NCBI GenBank assembly: GCA_014529385.2
Contig: CM043958.1
Span: forward strand, 125,525,817-125,589,816
Length of the DNA: 64,000 nt
Reading direction: 5' to 3'
Source of the DNA: Adiantum capillus-veneris
Lineage: Eukaryota; Streptophyta; Polypodiopsida; Polypodiales; Pteridaceae
Below, in pieces: positions 22,096-34,875 of this stretch (positions are counted from its first letter, which is position 1; each line of letters opens with the position of its first letter). Both the position numbers and the translations under genes were made by a program. Below the pieces are notes generated by a model that made no database searches, was not told the origin of the DNA, and saw nothing but the letters and a program-made list of their open reading frames with translations.

Positions 22096-24118
22096 CAGGT
22101 TCTCTTCAAGGTTAGTTTTTAGCTTGGGAAGTGTTTTGTCGTGGATGACGCTCCTCCCTTCCTTGACTGCTTAATATCTTTTGTGTCTTGTTGATTCATG
22201 ATTGGACTTCAATTTTTTAGGAAACTTTGCATTTTGTTTTGACCTTTTCTTTTGTTTTTGCCACTTTTGGTATTGCAGATGGCTGTCGTCATTGCTTGCC
22301 TTTTTGAAAATTGAGCCCTTTGGATCGTTGACTTGAGGATGAACTTTTCTTTTGGTTCCATATAGTAATGCGAGTCCTCTACAATTTTGCACTAATTTTG
22401 AAGCACATCATGAGCTCCTTATGATTTTGTTGATATCTCTTTTGCTGAATTGGTCATTACTTGTCATTGTAGGCCATTCGCTGACTTGCCATTGTGTGAG
22501 CTAAAGCTTTGTTGTGTCCTTGGTAGGACTTTCTTTTGAAAACCATGATTGAGATATGTAGATCTTACTCCAATGAGTTGATGATTGAGTTGGGTGGCCA
22601 TTAATTTATTATTGATGTAGAAGGAATATATACAAGAAGATGATGAGATGATGGTTTTTAGATTAGGGTCTTAAACTTAAATCTAGTGGAAAAAAAGTGC
22701 CTTTGGTTTACGCTCTTATTGGAGTTGAGAAATTTTGCTTGAGGTACCTGTCATGCAAAGTGAGTGATTGGGAGAAATAAAGGAATAGCGCCTAATGCAA
22801 GTGCCAATCATGGGACACTCTATATGCATATGAGAAATTTGTCAAACAAAATCATGCAGTGTGAAAGAGGGATTTGATTGGTGCTTCAAGGAACAAATGT
22901 AGCACATGTGACATCAAAGGACGTTGCAATAGTTTCCATGTTTCCAAGAAGGGTTTTTTATGTAGAAGCTTCTCCACTCATACCTCAGTTTGCTCAGTGC
23001 ACGACTGTCTTTTGGAATCCTTCTTCACTTCACCAAATCTAATATTCATAGACTTCAACTCTTATGCTCACCCGTACCAGCATGAGCGACACAAAGTAAT
23101 CATGCTCAACTCTTCTAGCTTGAGAAGTAACTAGAATAGCTAAGATGCTTAAACCACACAAAATATTACATGAATCTTTGGGACTAACGCCTTGCTCATT
23201 TAGTGGCTTAACTGCCCGATCTAACTTTTATGCCATGTATGTTTAATGGTGACTTGTAATTACTTGATCAAGCCCAAAAACCCAATTCCATAAGTCTTGG
23301 AGATTTAGGTCTCTTTCCTTGTGTTGGTCTATGGATGCCACCATTTTTTTGAGTAGGTTGGCATAGTTTGGCTCCTCTTGACTTGTTTGTCGTATGTTGA
23401 CGTTGATTTGTGAAACAAGTCCTTTAGCTCCTGTAGGGTTTGATGTAGCCTTTGTGTTAATTCCCATGAGAAGTGAGTGTCTATAGGTGTGAGTTCTTTT
23501 TTATTGAGTTTCCACTAGCAATTTTAAAACCCACTTTGTCTTTGGTTCTTGTGTGACTGTCTTTTGCATTTTCTTCTTTTGCTTGATGACTTGATGGAGA
23601 CTAAGCTCGTGTATGCATATCTACTTGTTTCCATTGTAAGAGCCTTGATTTTGTAGTTGGGTGAAAGCATGTATTGGTGGTACCACTATTTCACTTTTTG
23701 GTGGTTGGCTTAGCAAAAAAGTAGGACATGGTAAAATTTTTTCAAATCTTGTCAAAATTTTACGGACATTGCAATTTTGGATTCTCCTTGTCAAAAGCTT
23801 TCCAATGATATACAACATGGTTGGTATGTTCATATGGGACACATGAAATTGGGATCTTTAAGTTATTAGCAAAATAGGATCGAAGACACCACTTTTTGGA
23901 CCACCAATACATGCTTTGGCCTAGTTGGAAACGAGGTATCCATCTAGAGGTTGTATGACCCTCAATTGTTATTGGCTTTTGTTGGCTCTTGGTTGCATTT
24001 GAGTGGAGCCCTCTATTTCCTCACTGACCTTCATTGTTCCAGGTTAAGCTACAATACATATTAAAGTGTTACCTTTGTAAAATCCATGTGCTTTGAGTAG
24101 ATTTACTAGAATCATCCT
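22096..24118 (-). pseudogene. Decayed minus-strand retroelement interior, unassigned
   Basis: Short open stretches on the minus strand run toward the polypurine tract at 21,947. The best is at 23,243-23,467, with KGLVSQINVNIRQTSQEEPN, LLKKMVASIDQHKERDLNLQ and LWNWVFGLDQV. This helical, charged block looks like a capsid or coiled-coil segment, but I cannot assign it. A further charged stretch at 22,171-22,392 (KWQKQKKRSKQNAKFPKKLK) could be its basic C-terminus. No polymerase motif is visible. Position suggests one non-autonomous element with the 3' LTR at the left. Confidence 0.4.
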
Positions 24119-24119
24119 C

Positions 24120-24720
24120 TACTTTACTTGTCTTTCTTGGGTAGCTTGGTTGAATTCTGACTCTGATAACCACACTTGTTGCATTTCTTGTGGCTTTGAA
24201 GGTCTTTTTTGATGCATTTTGTGGTTGTTTTTACTCTTTCTTGAGTTGCTGGTATTCTGTTGATGGCTTGTCTTGCTCCTTGTAGAACTTCTTTCTTGAG
24301 GTGAGTAGACCCAGGCTGTTACTTTAGGGTTTTGGGCCCAAACATTGGTGATTCCTTGGAAGTAGCCCATAGCTATGATTGACTCATTTGATGCTATCCA
24401 TCCTGTCACCTTTTGTTACTGAGGTTGAACTTGTGCTCGATGTATCCAAACTAGGTTGTTTCTCAATCATTGATGTTGATGTACTCCTTGGATACTAACA
24501 CTTGGTTTATTCTTTCTGGCTTCTTCTAGATGTTTTTCTGTGATGGAAACTTTGGTTTGATAGACTATTTTCTTTGGTCTCCATTGCATTGTTGATGCTT
24601 TGGCTTTTGATGTAGAAGCTTTGCGAAAAATTTGATGGAGGCTCGTTGAAGGTAAAGCTATCTTGCGAGGTTGATCTTCTTTAGTATTTACCTTAATTCT
24701 ATATTTTTTGTGATGGTTTC
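24120..24720 (-). pseudogene. Unassigned minus-strand frame with a GWIAS block
   Basis: A frame of about 190 codons with two stops and no indel: QWRPKKIVYQTKVSITEK, SVSIQGVHQ, LVWIHRAQVQPQ, then TGWIASNESIIAMGYFQG, ITNVWAQNPKVTAWVYS and a basic Ser/Asn/Lys-rich tail. A CNKCG pair of cysteines appears near the end in another frame. A similar order (VWIEDKK, then MGWIASQWSLK, then HEYYGG) occurs in element C near 50,560-50,650. The two may share a small domain of LTR-element proteins that I cannot name. Confidence 0.45.
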
Positions 24721-24739
24721 AACACCTGTAAAGATTGGA

Positions 24740-25173
24740 AAACGTATAAAATCTCTTTAGTTTGTATCATCTTCAACATTTGCAAGTTTACGTGGCCAAT
24801 ACATTTGTGCCAAATCTTGATATCTGCAACAACTCCTGCACCAGGTGCAAACATGGAAGCATTCACCTCGGACACATTTAAATTTAAAGTAAAAAAAATT
24901 CCCATTTTCCTTCAACCAGCTGATGCTCTTCAACAAAGAGGCCATCCGAGTTAAACCTTACCTGCAAACATTGCTCAAGTTACCATTTGTCCCATAGAAA
25001 CCAATTTCTTTTGTGATACTGGATATATATAGTATATCAGCTAGGTAGTTTACTTTATCATAATTACTAGGATTCTTTTTCCCTCTAGGGATGCTTTTTA
25101 GCGTCACATGAAATCGAAAGTATGAATGATCATGGTATGGTATGTTCTTCCTTAACACTATGCGATTAAACAA
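24740..25173 (-). pseudogene. Copia protease C-terminus and pre-integrase fragment
   Basis: Going leftward: YLADILYISSITKEI matches the LYVPxxxKNLL segment that ends Copia proteases, then VRFNSDGLFVEEHQLVEGKW, then WHKCIGHVNLQMLKMIQTKE, which matches the GAG_pre-integrase signature (WHxxLGHxN). The order is right for Copia. No integrase core, polymerase or RNase H follows; at about 24,720 the unrelated GWIAS frame begins. Confidence 0.7.
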
Positions 25174-25600
25174 AAATGATTGAAATAAACTAAATATGAA
25201 TGAAAAGACTTGACACTATAAACAAAAATGGTTGAAACAAACTGAATATACATGAAGAAACTTATTAGTATTATACAAGTAGATTAATAACTTCTTGGGT
25301 AGACTAGATATATAGATCATCAATGTATGTATATGTACAATTTTAATACCCAAATATGATCATCTATCTAAATGCCACTACGGCTATGTATCAATATTAG
25401 ACTCATCCAAATAATCTTCTTGTCTCCCAACATGTGAAGATAATGTAGCAGGTGCATGCTGCTCGTTTATCCTCCTACCTCCTCATCCTCTCTCACAAAA
25501 AGATCGGGATCTCTCTCGCTATGAACCTCCTGCATTCATAAAAGTTAAACTATATTGATTGATAATTAGAAATTTTTACCATATACATGTGGTAGTGATG
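25174..25600. other. AT-rich DNA, no gene seen
   Basis: Contains a short imperfect repeat (AAACAAAAATG with TTGAAA at about 25,168 and 25,220). Otherwise I see nothing to annotate. Confidence 0.5.
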
Positions 25601-25666
25601 TGTGTGAGCACACTAGGACCACCGGGGCATTTTTTCCCTCTTTTCCCCCGTGCATTGTATCTACGC

Positions 25667-26812
25667 TGTCATGAGTTTTTTGGAGCAAGGGATTGTGCAT
25701 ATGTACATACACATGCATGGTGCATCAAATAAAGGATTGCCCATTTTCTAGAGCCAGGTGGTTACATGCGGCCCACATGTGTACAGGTAGGACAGGGTGT
25801 ACATAGTGCATCGATTTTCACTATTACCAGTACCAATGTTTTTTTTCTATAATAATGAGGAGTTGGTAGCGCGTAAAACTTCTTGAGGAATCTATCCGCG
25901 GGTGGATGACATGAGGTAAGTAGGTGCGTCAGATGGCATCTAGTGGCGTCAGGAGGTCGAATGGGGTCAATACTTGCACGTGGATAAGTACGGACACAAC
26001 GTAGGTGTTTTCTTGTGCTAATTATGCAAAAAGGTCATCATGACGACCATCTTTTGGGGCCACTTTACGTGGTTGTGAGTTGCATTATTGGAAAAAGCTG
26101 AGTGCCAGGTGTGCGGATGATGCAAAAAGGTGACAACTATGCACTGCGAGGTCAGTTTTTGGCATGTTCGGGGTCTGTTTGAGGTCAACTAAAAGGCCAA
26201 GGGTGCCCAGCTAAAAAAGCTAAGTGTGGGAACTGGAAAAAACAGAGAGAAGACCAGAAAAAGAGTGGAGAGAAGAGGAGGAACAGCCGCATTTGTGTTT
26301 TTGCTTATTTTGGAGCCTGTTTTGGCCGTAAACTGCTCATCCGAGGTCGGATTTGAGCACTTTGACATTGTAGACTGGGGTTTTGGGCCATTCCCAACGC
26401 GATGGCGCTGTCCATTTTGCCAAATTCTTCACTATTTTTTTGCTGTTTTGGCTGTGTACGTTTCTCCTATGAGCGAAGCTTCTTCTTCAATTTGTGATTG
26501 TATCTGGCATATTTTACCCATATTGTGTGAGCTATTTGTCCCATTGGTGTTGGCCCAAGATTTATTGAATCTAAACATCAGAAATTATCCTCTTTTGATC
26601 TGAGTTTTTTGGGTGTGTGTGTGTGCGTGTCTCTCTGTGTGGAGTGGGTAAATGGGTAGTCTCTCTCCTCTCACTCCATAGGTGTGTTCCCTGTCTCGGT
26701 CAGGTGTGTTGTGTAAGCCGAGTGGTGCCTCATAGTGTGTGTGTGTGTATCATTCCAAGAGTATGTTTCGGGTCGTTATAGAGGCGTTCTGTGTGTTTCC
26801 ATCCCACTCACA
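25667..26812 (+). repeat. E2 left LTR
   Basis: Aligns along its whole length with 28,469-29,626, with scattered substitutions and small indels in the GT/CT runs. The open frame at 26,226-26,603 inside it recurs disrupted in the other LTR and is not taken as a gene. Confidence 0.9.
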
Positions 26813-26818
26813 TTCTTT

Positions 26819-26836
26819 TGGTGCCCCCACTGAGGA
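26819..26836 (+). other. E2 primer-binding site
   Basis: TGGTGCCCCCACTGAGGA six bases after the LTR. It starts with the TGG that pairs with a tRNA CCA end. The same sequence with one change follows the LTR at 32,343, so it is under selection as a primer site. I cannot name the tRNA from memory. Confidence 0.7.
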
Positions 26837-27210
26837 TCTTCTTCGAGTACCTTCTGCTTCGAGCTTCAAGCTTCGAGATTCGGGATTACAGGTTGCAAAC
26901 TACAGGTTACAGGTTGCAGACTATAGGTTATAGGTTACAGGTATAGGTAGAGGTGATTCACATAGGTACACGTATCTAAAGTACAGTGATATACGAGCAG
27001 TGGTGTCACTTGCAGCTGTTGTGGGTATGCATCATTTGGCGCCTGTTTGATAGCATTGTCGGCTGGATTGTACGTTACTTTTGGAAACTGCCATTGTATG
27101 CCTTTGTGGAGACATACTTGGTTTTATTTGGTAGTCCCAGCCATTTCTGAGACTTGGGCTGGAAGATAATGATTTCTGAGACTTGACTATAAGCTAGAGG
27201 ATACATTAGT

Positions 27211-28430
27211 GATGCCTATTGGGAAGAGGACCACAGAGGAAAAGGAAGGAATAAGTGTCCCAAGTCCTAGTAAGAAGAAAAGAAAGAGCCATGAAGGTGA
27301 GGATGTCAAGGCCAAGAGAAAAAGGAGGGCTCGTCCGCAAGTTTCATGTTTCAGATTTTCCACTAGGGGATGGGCAATTAAGCTATGATTTGAAGGAGGA
27401 TTTGACAACCAGGAAAGCAGATGTTACTTTTGGGAAGCTTATAGAGATGGTTCCTAAGCTAAAGAGACAGTGGAAGAGGATGGTCAACCCAATGGAGAAA
27501 GAGCCAGAGAGAGGTTCAGTAAAGGTGTTGGCGATGGATGAGCTACCAGACATTTGCCCAATAGTAGATGTGTGGCATAAAAGGAAAAATCTGGGACAAG
27601 GTTATGTTGATGGTGGGGCCCAAATATGTGTGATAACACACTCATGCGTTGAGAAGATGGGTCTTACAGTGACTGGGGTGTCAGGCTTCCGGATCAGATT
27701 GACAAACCATCAAAAAGTAAAATGTTTGGGTGTTGTAAAGAGCTTAGAAGTGGAGGCGTATGATGCAAAGGCAGTGGTGGATTTTCATGTGATGCCAGCG
27801 GGGTTGGGAGCATATCCTATTATATTGGGCAGACCATGGTTATGTGTAGTAGGAGCTGTTCAGGATTGGAGACGTGGTACGATTAGCCTCTATGGAAAGA
27901 CAGGTGCCAAGAATCTATATTAATATGGACACAAGGAAACAATTGGAGGATCTCTATGAAGATGAGGATGAGTCTAGTGATGAAGACTATTCCACAGTCT
28001 CTGACGAGGATAGTGATAGTACTACCGCGGCAGTGATGAGGATGCTGATGTTGCATTTCTTTTGATGGACAAAGGAATCCAGGAGTCTGGTGTAGTTGCA
28101 TTTACAAATGAGGTTGAAGATGAAAGTGAAGGGCCTTATGAAGTGATTGAAGGGCTGATGCAAACCAAGGTTGAGTTGTCAAAGAAGTAGGAATTGATGA
28201 CACAAATGATCACTGGAGACCTCTCAGCTATGGAGAAAAAGATATATTTGCACATGCAAGTCTATGCCAAAGTAATTGATGGTTTTCTTGATGCAAGGTT
28301 GATATATGGAATCTCTACATGTCTTCCTTGGGAACGCGGTGGAAGCTTGATTAGGTTTTTGATGCAAGGAATGCGAAGTGTTTTTGTGTGGGATCCAGGT
28401 GGAGAGAATATCTCTTTTTGTTGCTGTTGA
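27211..28430 (+). pseudogene. E2 retropepsin-like frame
   Basis: An ATG at 27,211 opens a Lys/Arg-rich start (MPIGKRTTEEKEG). After a frameshift near 27,340 the frame continues with VSDFPLGDGQLSYDLKED, KLIEMVPKLKRQWKRMVN and the protease fold. The active site reads YVDGGAQICVI (27,603 onward), a D-G-G-A in place of D-S/T-G-A, and AYPIILGRPWL is the usual second signature (27,811-27,843). A strongly acidic region follows (EDEDESSDEDYSTVSDEDSD, 27,955-28,018) and then a frame-broken tail to about 28,430. There is no gag capsid before it and no polymerase after it. Confidence 0.75.
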
Positions 28431-28468
28431 GCATGAATGCTCTAGCAGGCTAGGGGATGGGAAAATTA

Positions 28469-29626
28469 TGTCAGGAGTTTTTTGGAGCAAGGGATTGCGC
28501 ATATGTATATACACATGCATGGTGCATCAAATAAAGGATTGCCCGTTTTCCAGAGCCAGGTGGTTACGTGGGGCCCACATGTGTACAGGTAGGACAGGGT
28601 GTACATAGTGCATCGATTTTCACTATTACCAGTACCAGTGTGTTTTTTCTATAATAATGAGGAGTTGGTAGCGCGTAAAACTTCTCGAGGAAGCTATCCG
28701 CAAGTGGACGACATGAGGTAAGCAGGTGCGTCAGATGGAATCTAGTGGCGTTAGGAGGTCGAATGGGGTCAATACTTGCACGTGGATAAGTACGAACACG
28801 AAGTAGGTGTTTTCTTGTGCTAATTATGCAAAAAATTTCATCATGAGAACCATCTTTTGTGGCCACTTCACGTGGTTGCGAGATGTATTATTGGAAAAAG
28901 CTGAGTGCCAGGTGTGCGGATGATGCAAAAAGGTAACAACTATGCACTGCGAGGTCAGTTTTTGGCCTGTTCGGGGTCCATTTGAGGTCAACTAAAAGGC
29001 CAAGGGATCCCAACTAAAAAAGCTAAGTGTGGGAACTGAAGAAACAGAGAGAAGACCAGAAAAAGAGTGGAGAGAAGAGGAGGAACAGTAGCAACTGTGT
29101 TTTTGCTTATTTTGGAGCCTGTTTTGGCCGTAAACTGCTCATCCGAGGTCGGATTTGAGCAGTTTGACATTGTAGACTGGGGTTTTGAGCCGTTCTGGAC
29201 GCGATGGCACTGTTCATTTCACCAAATTCCTCATTGTTTTTGTGCTTTTTTGGCTGTGTAAGTTTCTCCTATGAGCGAAGCTTCTTCTCCAATTTGTGAT
29301 TGTATCTGGCATATTTTACCCATATTGCGTGAGCTATTTGCCCCATTGGTGTTGGACCAAGCTTTATTGAATCTAAACATCAGAAATTCTCCTCTTTTGA
29401 GCTGAGTTTTTTGGGTGTGTGTGTGTGTCTCTCTCTCTCTCTCTGTGGAGTGGGTAAATGGGTAGTCTCTCTCCTCTCACTCCATAGGTGTGTTCCCTGT
29501 CTCGGCCAGGTGTGTTGTGTAAGCCGAGTGGCGCCTCATAGTGTGTGTGTGTGTGTGTGTGTATCATTCCAAGAGTGTGTGTCGGGTCATTATAAAGGCG
29601 TTCTGTGTGTTTCCATCCCGCTCACA
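28469..29626 (+). repeat. E2 right LTR
   Basis: Partner of 25,667-26,812. It contains CT and GT runs, including an uninterrupted GT run at 29,541-29,560. Ends in CTCACA, followed by ACGC. Confidence 0.9.
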
Positions 29627-29755
29627 ACGCCCATCACTCTAGGGATATCTATATTTCCATTGCACACTAAGTAATACACTCTCTATTGTGTGCCTTGAGC
29701 TTCCTTCATATTCTCCGAGCTATGTGCGTTTCCTTGCAACCCTAATTCCAACAAT

Positions 29756-29770
29756 TGGTATCAAAGCAGG
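29756..29770 (+). other. Copia primer-binding site (initiator tRNA-Met type)
   Basis: TGGTATCAAAGCAGG three bases after the LTR end at 29,753. It differs by one base from the TGGTATCAGAGC commonly used by plant LTR elements. Confidence 0.8.
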
Positions 29771-30115
29771 TTGCATCCTCTCAGGCTCAGTCGCCACTTG
29801 CTCCAGCGCACGCCTGCTCACTTTCTCTGATTTTAGTGAGGTTTGGCGAGAGTTAGCAGGTCGACAAATATTTTGGGGGTGCTCGTAGAGCTTAGACTGC
29901 TGATATTTTTGATTTGGGATCATTTCGACCTTCGTTCCCACTCTAGGTAGGTATGTACAGTCAGTTTTGTCATTTTGTGAAGAATTTTTGTCAGCGTTGT
30001 TTTCTGCATAATAGGTGCCTTACAATATTCTACGGTTTGTGCTATAAAGTACGTGTTATTCCCTCTTCATTTCTACTATTTTCAGGCAGTTTTCACATCA
30101 GGTGCAACATTTACC

Positions 30116-31497
30116 ATGGCTGACAACAACACAGATGTGTTCAAGATGTTTGCTGTTGCTGAGAACAGATTGGACAATTACCCTATGTGGGCCTACATGA
30201 TGCAACATGTTCTTTTGTCAAAGGGCATCTAAAATATTGTGCAGGGCATTGATGTACGTCCTAGTTCTGAGGATGCAAGCAATGTTGAGGATGTGGAAGG
30301 TCTTGCTACAAGGATGGTGCTATTAGAGTTGTTTTGCCTATGGTAGAACAATCTCATTGGGATGTAAAGCATGCACAGGCTCATGCATTGATTGTGTTGT
30401 CTATGAAGCTCACCATTGTTCCTCACATTCGTTCAAAAAAATCTGGAAAACAGGCTTGGGATATTCTAGCAGGTCTTTATGCAAGCCGCAATGAGGCTAA
30501 ATTTTCTTTGTTGCTTAAAGAGCTGGAATCAAAGATTATGCATGAGGAAGATGATATGGACATTTTCCTTGCTGGTGTCAAGGATATCAATGAGAAACTT
30601 ATCTCTATAGGTGAAGTCATTTCAGACAGTTCCCATGTGCAGACTATTCTTGATGCCTTACCAGATTCTTACAAGACTTTTGCTAGTACTTGGAGACCCT
30701 GAAGTTGTCAAGTTTGATGCATTATGCACATTGCTGCTACAAGAGTCACTTTCCAAAAAAAATAGGACTAGGCAGCGTGCAGTTGAAAAGGCTTTTATTG
30801 CTTCTCAAAGAAAGGGTGGTAACAGCAATGCAACCACTTCTTATGGTTCTGCTGCGAGTGGAAAAACTTCTGTTCCTAAAAATTTTGTTGGCAGCAATTC
30901 GTCTAGAAATTTTGGTGATAAGGGAAAAAAGAAGATGCGTTGCCATTATTGTAAATATAATGATCACTTGATCAAGGAGTGTCCTAAGTTGAAGGCCAAA
31001 GAGGCTAAGAAGAAAGAGGGTGGTTCCAATGCAAATGCTGATTCCACTACAAATGCAGCCATTGTTGAGTCTTTTGTGAAAGGAGACTGTGATGCTAATG
31101 TTGATGCAGAATGGGCTTTTAGTGTAGAGTGCACTTACAATCCTGTTGTCCATGATGCATGCATGTCAGTTGCTATAGATTCACATGTGTGGTATTTCGA
31201 CAATGGTGCTACAAAGCACATTACCTCACATCATGAATTGTTCACCTCTCTTGAGTGTGTCCCTCATGGGAATTCAGTCACTTGTGACAACAATGCCTCT
31301 TATCCGGTTCAGGGAGTTGGAAAGATTGTGCTTAGTGCTACAAATGGCAGTTCTTTCACACTTGTTAGTGCACTTTATGTACCTAGGATCAAGAAGAATC
31401 TTTTGTCTGTATCTGCACTTGCTAGACTTGGACTTGTAGTCAAATTTGTGGATGACAGATGTACAGTTCATGATCTTAGTTTTGGTGATGAAATTGT

Positions 31498-31507
<10 letters not shown>
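30116..31507 (+). pseudogene. Truncated Copia gag-protease
   Basis: ATG at 30,116 (MADNNTDVFKMFAVAENRLD). The capsid region of the UBN2/Copia type follows (NYPMWAYMMQHVLLSKGI, KSGKQAWDILAGLYASRNEA, VQTILDALPDSYKTFAS). There is a TAA near 30,230 and frameshifts near 30,330 and 30,700. The zinc knuckle CHYCKYNDHLIKEC (about 30,951-30,992) is intact. The protease starts WYFDNGATKHIT (D-N-G in place of D-S-G) and ends LYVPRIKKNLLSVSALARLG. The frame stops at 31,505-31,507, where sequence of the next LTR begins. Integrase, polymerase and RNase H are missing. Confidence 0.88.
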
Positions 31508-32343
<836 letters not shown>

Positions 32344-32417
32344 GGTGCCCCCATTGAGGAGAACAGTGACTGATCTTGATTTGGTGAAGAAGTGCAATTT
32401 ATTTTTTCATTGGAAAG

Positions 32418-32690
32418 ATGGTGTCTCGAAGTTATGGTCCGATTTATATAGACGAGGAGAATCCCGACGAGTGGATTGCTGATTTTGAATTGTATATGCG
32501 ATCACTACGAATGCCGAATGAAGGCAACATGATGCACACCTTCTTGTTGGTGATGTGAGACAAAGCTAAAGTATGGTATGATGCATTGGAAGGTGATCCA
32601 AGGCAGTCATGGCCGGTGTTACAAGCTCGACCTTGCTATGTTTCAAACTCAAATGGTAGAGTTCTACAATGTCATATTTGAAGAGGTTGG
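32418..32690 (+). pseudogene. Element G gag start, truncated
   Basis: ATG at 32,418, about 60 bp after the primer site: MVSRSYGPIYIDEENPDEWI then DFELYMRSLRMPNEGN, a TGA, and DKAKVWYDALEG. The order FELYMRS..., HTFLL..., KAKVWYDAL fits the N-terminal part of Retrotrans_gag. The frame fails after about 32,620 and unrelated repeat DNA follows. Confidence 0.65.
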
Positions 32691-33522
32691 CGGGGTGCTT
32701 AGTTTGTTTTGAAGCTAGATGAGTGGAAGATTCTTAAAGAGAAGAAGCTAGAGTGAGTCATAATAACATTAATGATTATAAAATGCCTTATGAATGATCC
32801 TTTATACTTCATGTTCGATCACAAATCAACATATGGTAGCTTGATGCTTTTGAGGTAGTTCATTTTCTGCCAACTCTATAGTTTAGCCTATTTCTATATG
32901 CAAATTCTATGTTTTCTTTTAGATCACATAAGGAATAATCTTGCATATAGAAAAATAAAACCATGATATTTATTTTGGGTCTTTTATCAAACACCTATTC
33001 TTGATATAATTGACAAAAAAATGAATCAAGGAGAGGTGCTAGCTCGATATAACACATCGCGCAAAATCAACACAGATATCGAAGACAAAATTTCTTTGAA
33101 AAGTAAAATGCCCTAGAATAAGCATCATAATAAATTTTCGATATCGTGGCTTCAATATATGCACCGGTAAAGCCAGTCAAAATGCACATTGTTATATGCG
33201 CTGGAATAAACATTGTTATATATGCCAGAATAAACATAGTTATATGTAATAGAAATGTTTTCATGTACCCATGGTTGTTTCGAGGCCCATGCCGGTTCAT
33301 GTACCAAATTCTGTTCCGAAAACCAAACCTGCAGAATTTTTTTAAGGTAAAGAGGGTTGGGAACTGATGCTCCGTGTACTGCAACAACAGAAAACAACCC
33401 TCTCTATCCAAAGGAAGAGTGCACAAGCAGCCGCACTCCACCTACAAGTTGATGCTAAGGAGCGAGTATATACATGTTATCAAAACTGTAAAAAAGAAGA
33501 AACCACAAAATCAAAAGCTTAA

Positions 33523-34860
33523 CACTAGAATGGTAACCTAACAGGACATAAAAGTGTCCTTTCAGGGTTTTGGGAAAAAATTCCAAAACCATAGTAGATC
33601 CACTCATTTTGAAAAATCCTTTCATGAGCTTATAGTTCAATAACTACTACATATGAAAAAAATGAAAAACTTGTAATTTTTCTTATCCCTTGGTCACTAC
33701 AAGCCTCCAAATTTGATGGACTAGTGCATTCTGCCCCAAAACAACAATTTCTTACAGATGATTGCATATAAATAAGAGTGGAGATTTTTGTAGGACATGA
33801 GATAAAATGCCCCGTTAACTTCAATGGGTTGGTGACCAAAACATATGGTTGCTTTTACCTCACTAATTTTTTTTGGGCAAAAAAAATAAGTACAAAAAAG
33901 TTGCATTTTTGCCATTCTGCGGACCTATCATCAAAGTTTCTATAGTCACGCTCAATACAGATACTATATACATGTTTTCTTAGTTCCCTTTGGGCCTCTG
34001 GATTCAAAAGGAGCCATGGAGCATGTCAAAAGGATAATGGATCTCTTACAATTGGAACCTTGGGGGCAATGATAAAGTGTTAAATACAGCAAACATGAAA
34101 AAACTAGGTTTAACATTATGACCTCTAGAAACCCATAGAAACTACTCAATATCTAGCCAAGTTTGTAGTCTATGATTAGATATGGTCACTACCTACAAAA
34201 TACACACAATTGGCCTAAGAAAATAGCAATATTGAGAAAGTTATACTTGCTACTCTAAAATGTTTCGTATTCTTCAGCAATCAAAAAACTCAACCATCAT
34301 CATATAATATGCTATATAGCATATTAGGTCCCCCAAAACTCAAGGAAGATTAGATTTATGTTATACATTACACTTACACAATCAAAATTGAATTTGGATA
34401 TCAAGAAAGCCACCAAAAAAATCATAAAAGTGCTAATTTTGACCAAAAATAGGATTATGCAATTCTTGTAAATTGGTCATAACTTTGAATTTTAATACTT
34501 AGCTCTCCCTACAAGCATTAAAACATGTTGTGAACTATGAAGGCCTAACCTCTAGCCATCTAAACCTCACAAACATGAGGTTTAGAGTGGTATAGTTGCC
34601 AAAATTTGAAAAAAAACCAAAAACAGGACCCATTTTTTCACACAGTTTAGGTTCAAAAATGTTGTGCAAGAGTAAGGTTAATGGTGAGATCCATACTCAA
34701 AAATAAATGCTAAGTTTTTTTGAGCTCATAAGGCAAATTTGTGGATATATAGCACCTAGAAATTCATTTTCATACTCTTCAAATAATTCAAGCAAAATGG
34801 TCACTTAACAGGACACAAAAGTGTCCAAGGACATAAAAGTTTCCTGTTACCATTCTAGTG
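33523..34860. mobile_element. M1: TTAA-flanked DNA transposon, 1,338 bp
   Basis: Bounded by TTAA on both sides (33,519-33,522 and 34,861-34,864). Terminal inverted repeats are CACTAGAATGGTAAC. R2 carries the same flanks with a single TTAA (36,457-36,460), so TTAA is the duplicated target. Just inside are copies of the near-palindrome GGACATAAAAGTGTCC: one on the left (33,544-33,559), two on the right (34,811-34,826 and 34,829-34,844). No transposase is readable; short minus-strand frames also occur in M2 but look like shared DNA. TTAA targets are the hallmark of piggyBac transposons; assignment beyond that is inference. Confidence 0.85.
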
Positions 34861-34875
34861 TTAATCATGACAAGT

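Larger units (their letters stand above)
25667..29626 (+). mobile_element. E2: complete non-autonomous LTR retrotransposon
   Basis: Two direct LTRs (25,667-26,812 and 28,469-29,626) flank a 1.66-kb interior. Both LTRs begin TGTCA and end CTCACA. The 4-bp repeat ACGC at 25,663-25,666 and 29,627-29,630 fits a target-site duplication. A primer-binding site follows the left LTR and a purine tract (AGGGGATGGGAAAA, 28,452-28,465) precedes the right one. The interior encodes only a retropepsin-like frame. It sits inside a Copia LTR. Confidence 0.88.
25601..29753 (+). repeat. Copia 5' LTR, split by element E2
   Basis: The left part (25,601-25,666) begins TGTGTGAGCACAC. The right part resumes after E2 and ends CCAACA at 29,753, directly before a tRNA-Met primer-binding site. 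Removing E2 and one copy of the 4-bp repeat gives an LTR of about 190 bp. The start is inferred from the TG and is less certain than the end. Confidence 0.5.

Noticed and set aside
22096-24720. Endogenous plant pararetrovirus
   Set aside because: Some charged helical blocks reminded me of viral coat or movement regions, but there is no polymerase, no coat-type zinc knuckle and no movement-protein signature, while a polypurine tract beside an LTR edge points to an LTR element.
26226-26603. Open frame of 125 codons in the E2 left LTR as a gene
   Set aside because: The same DNA in the right LTR does not keep the frame beyond the first 60 residues, so no protein is conserved.
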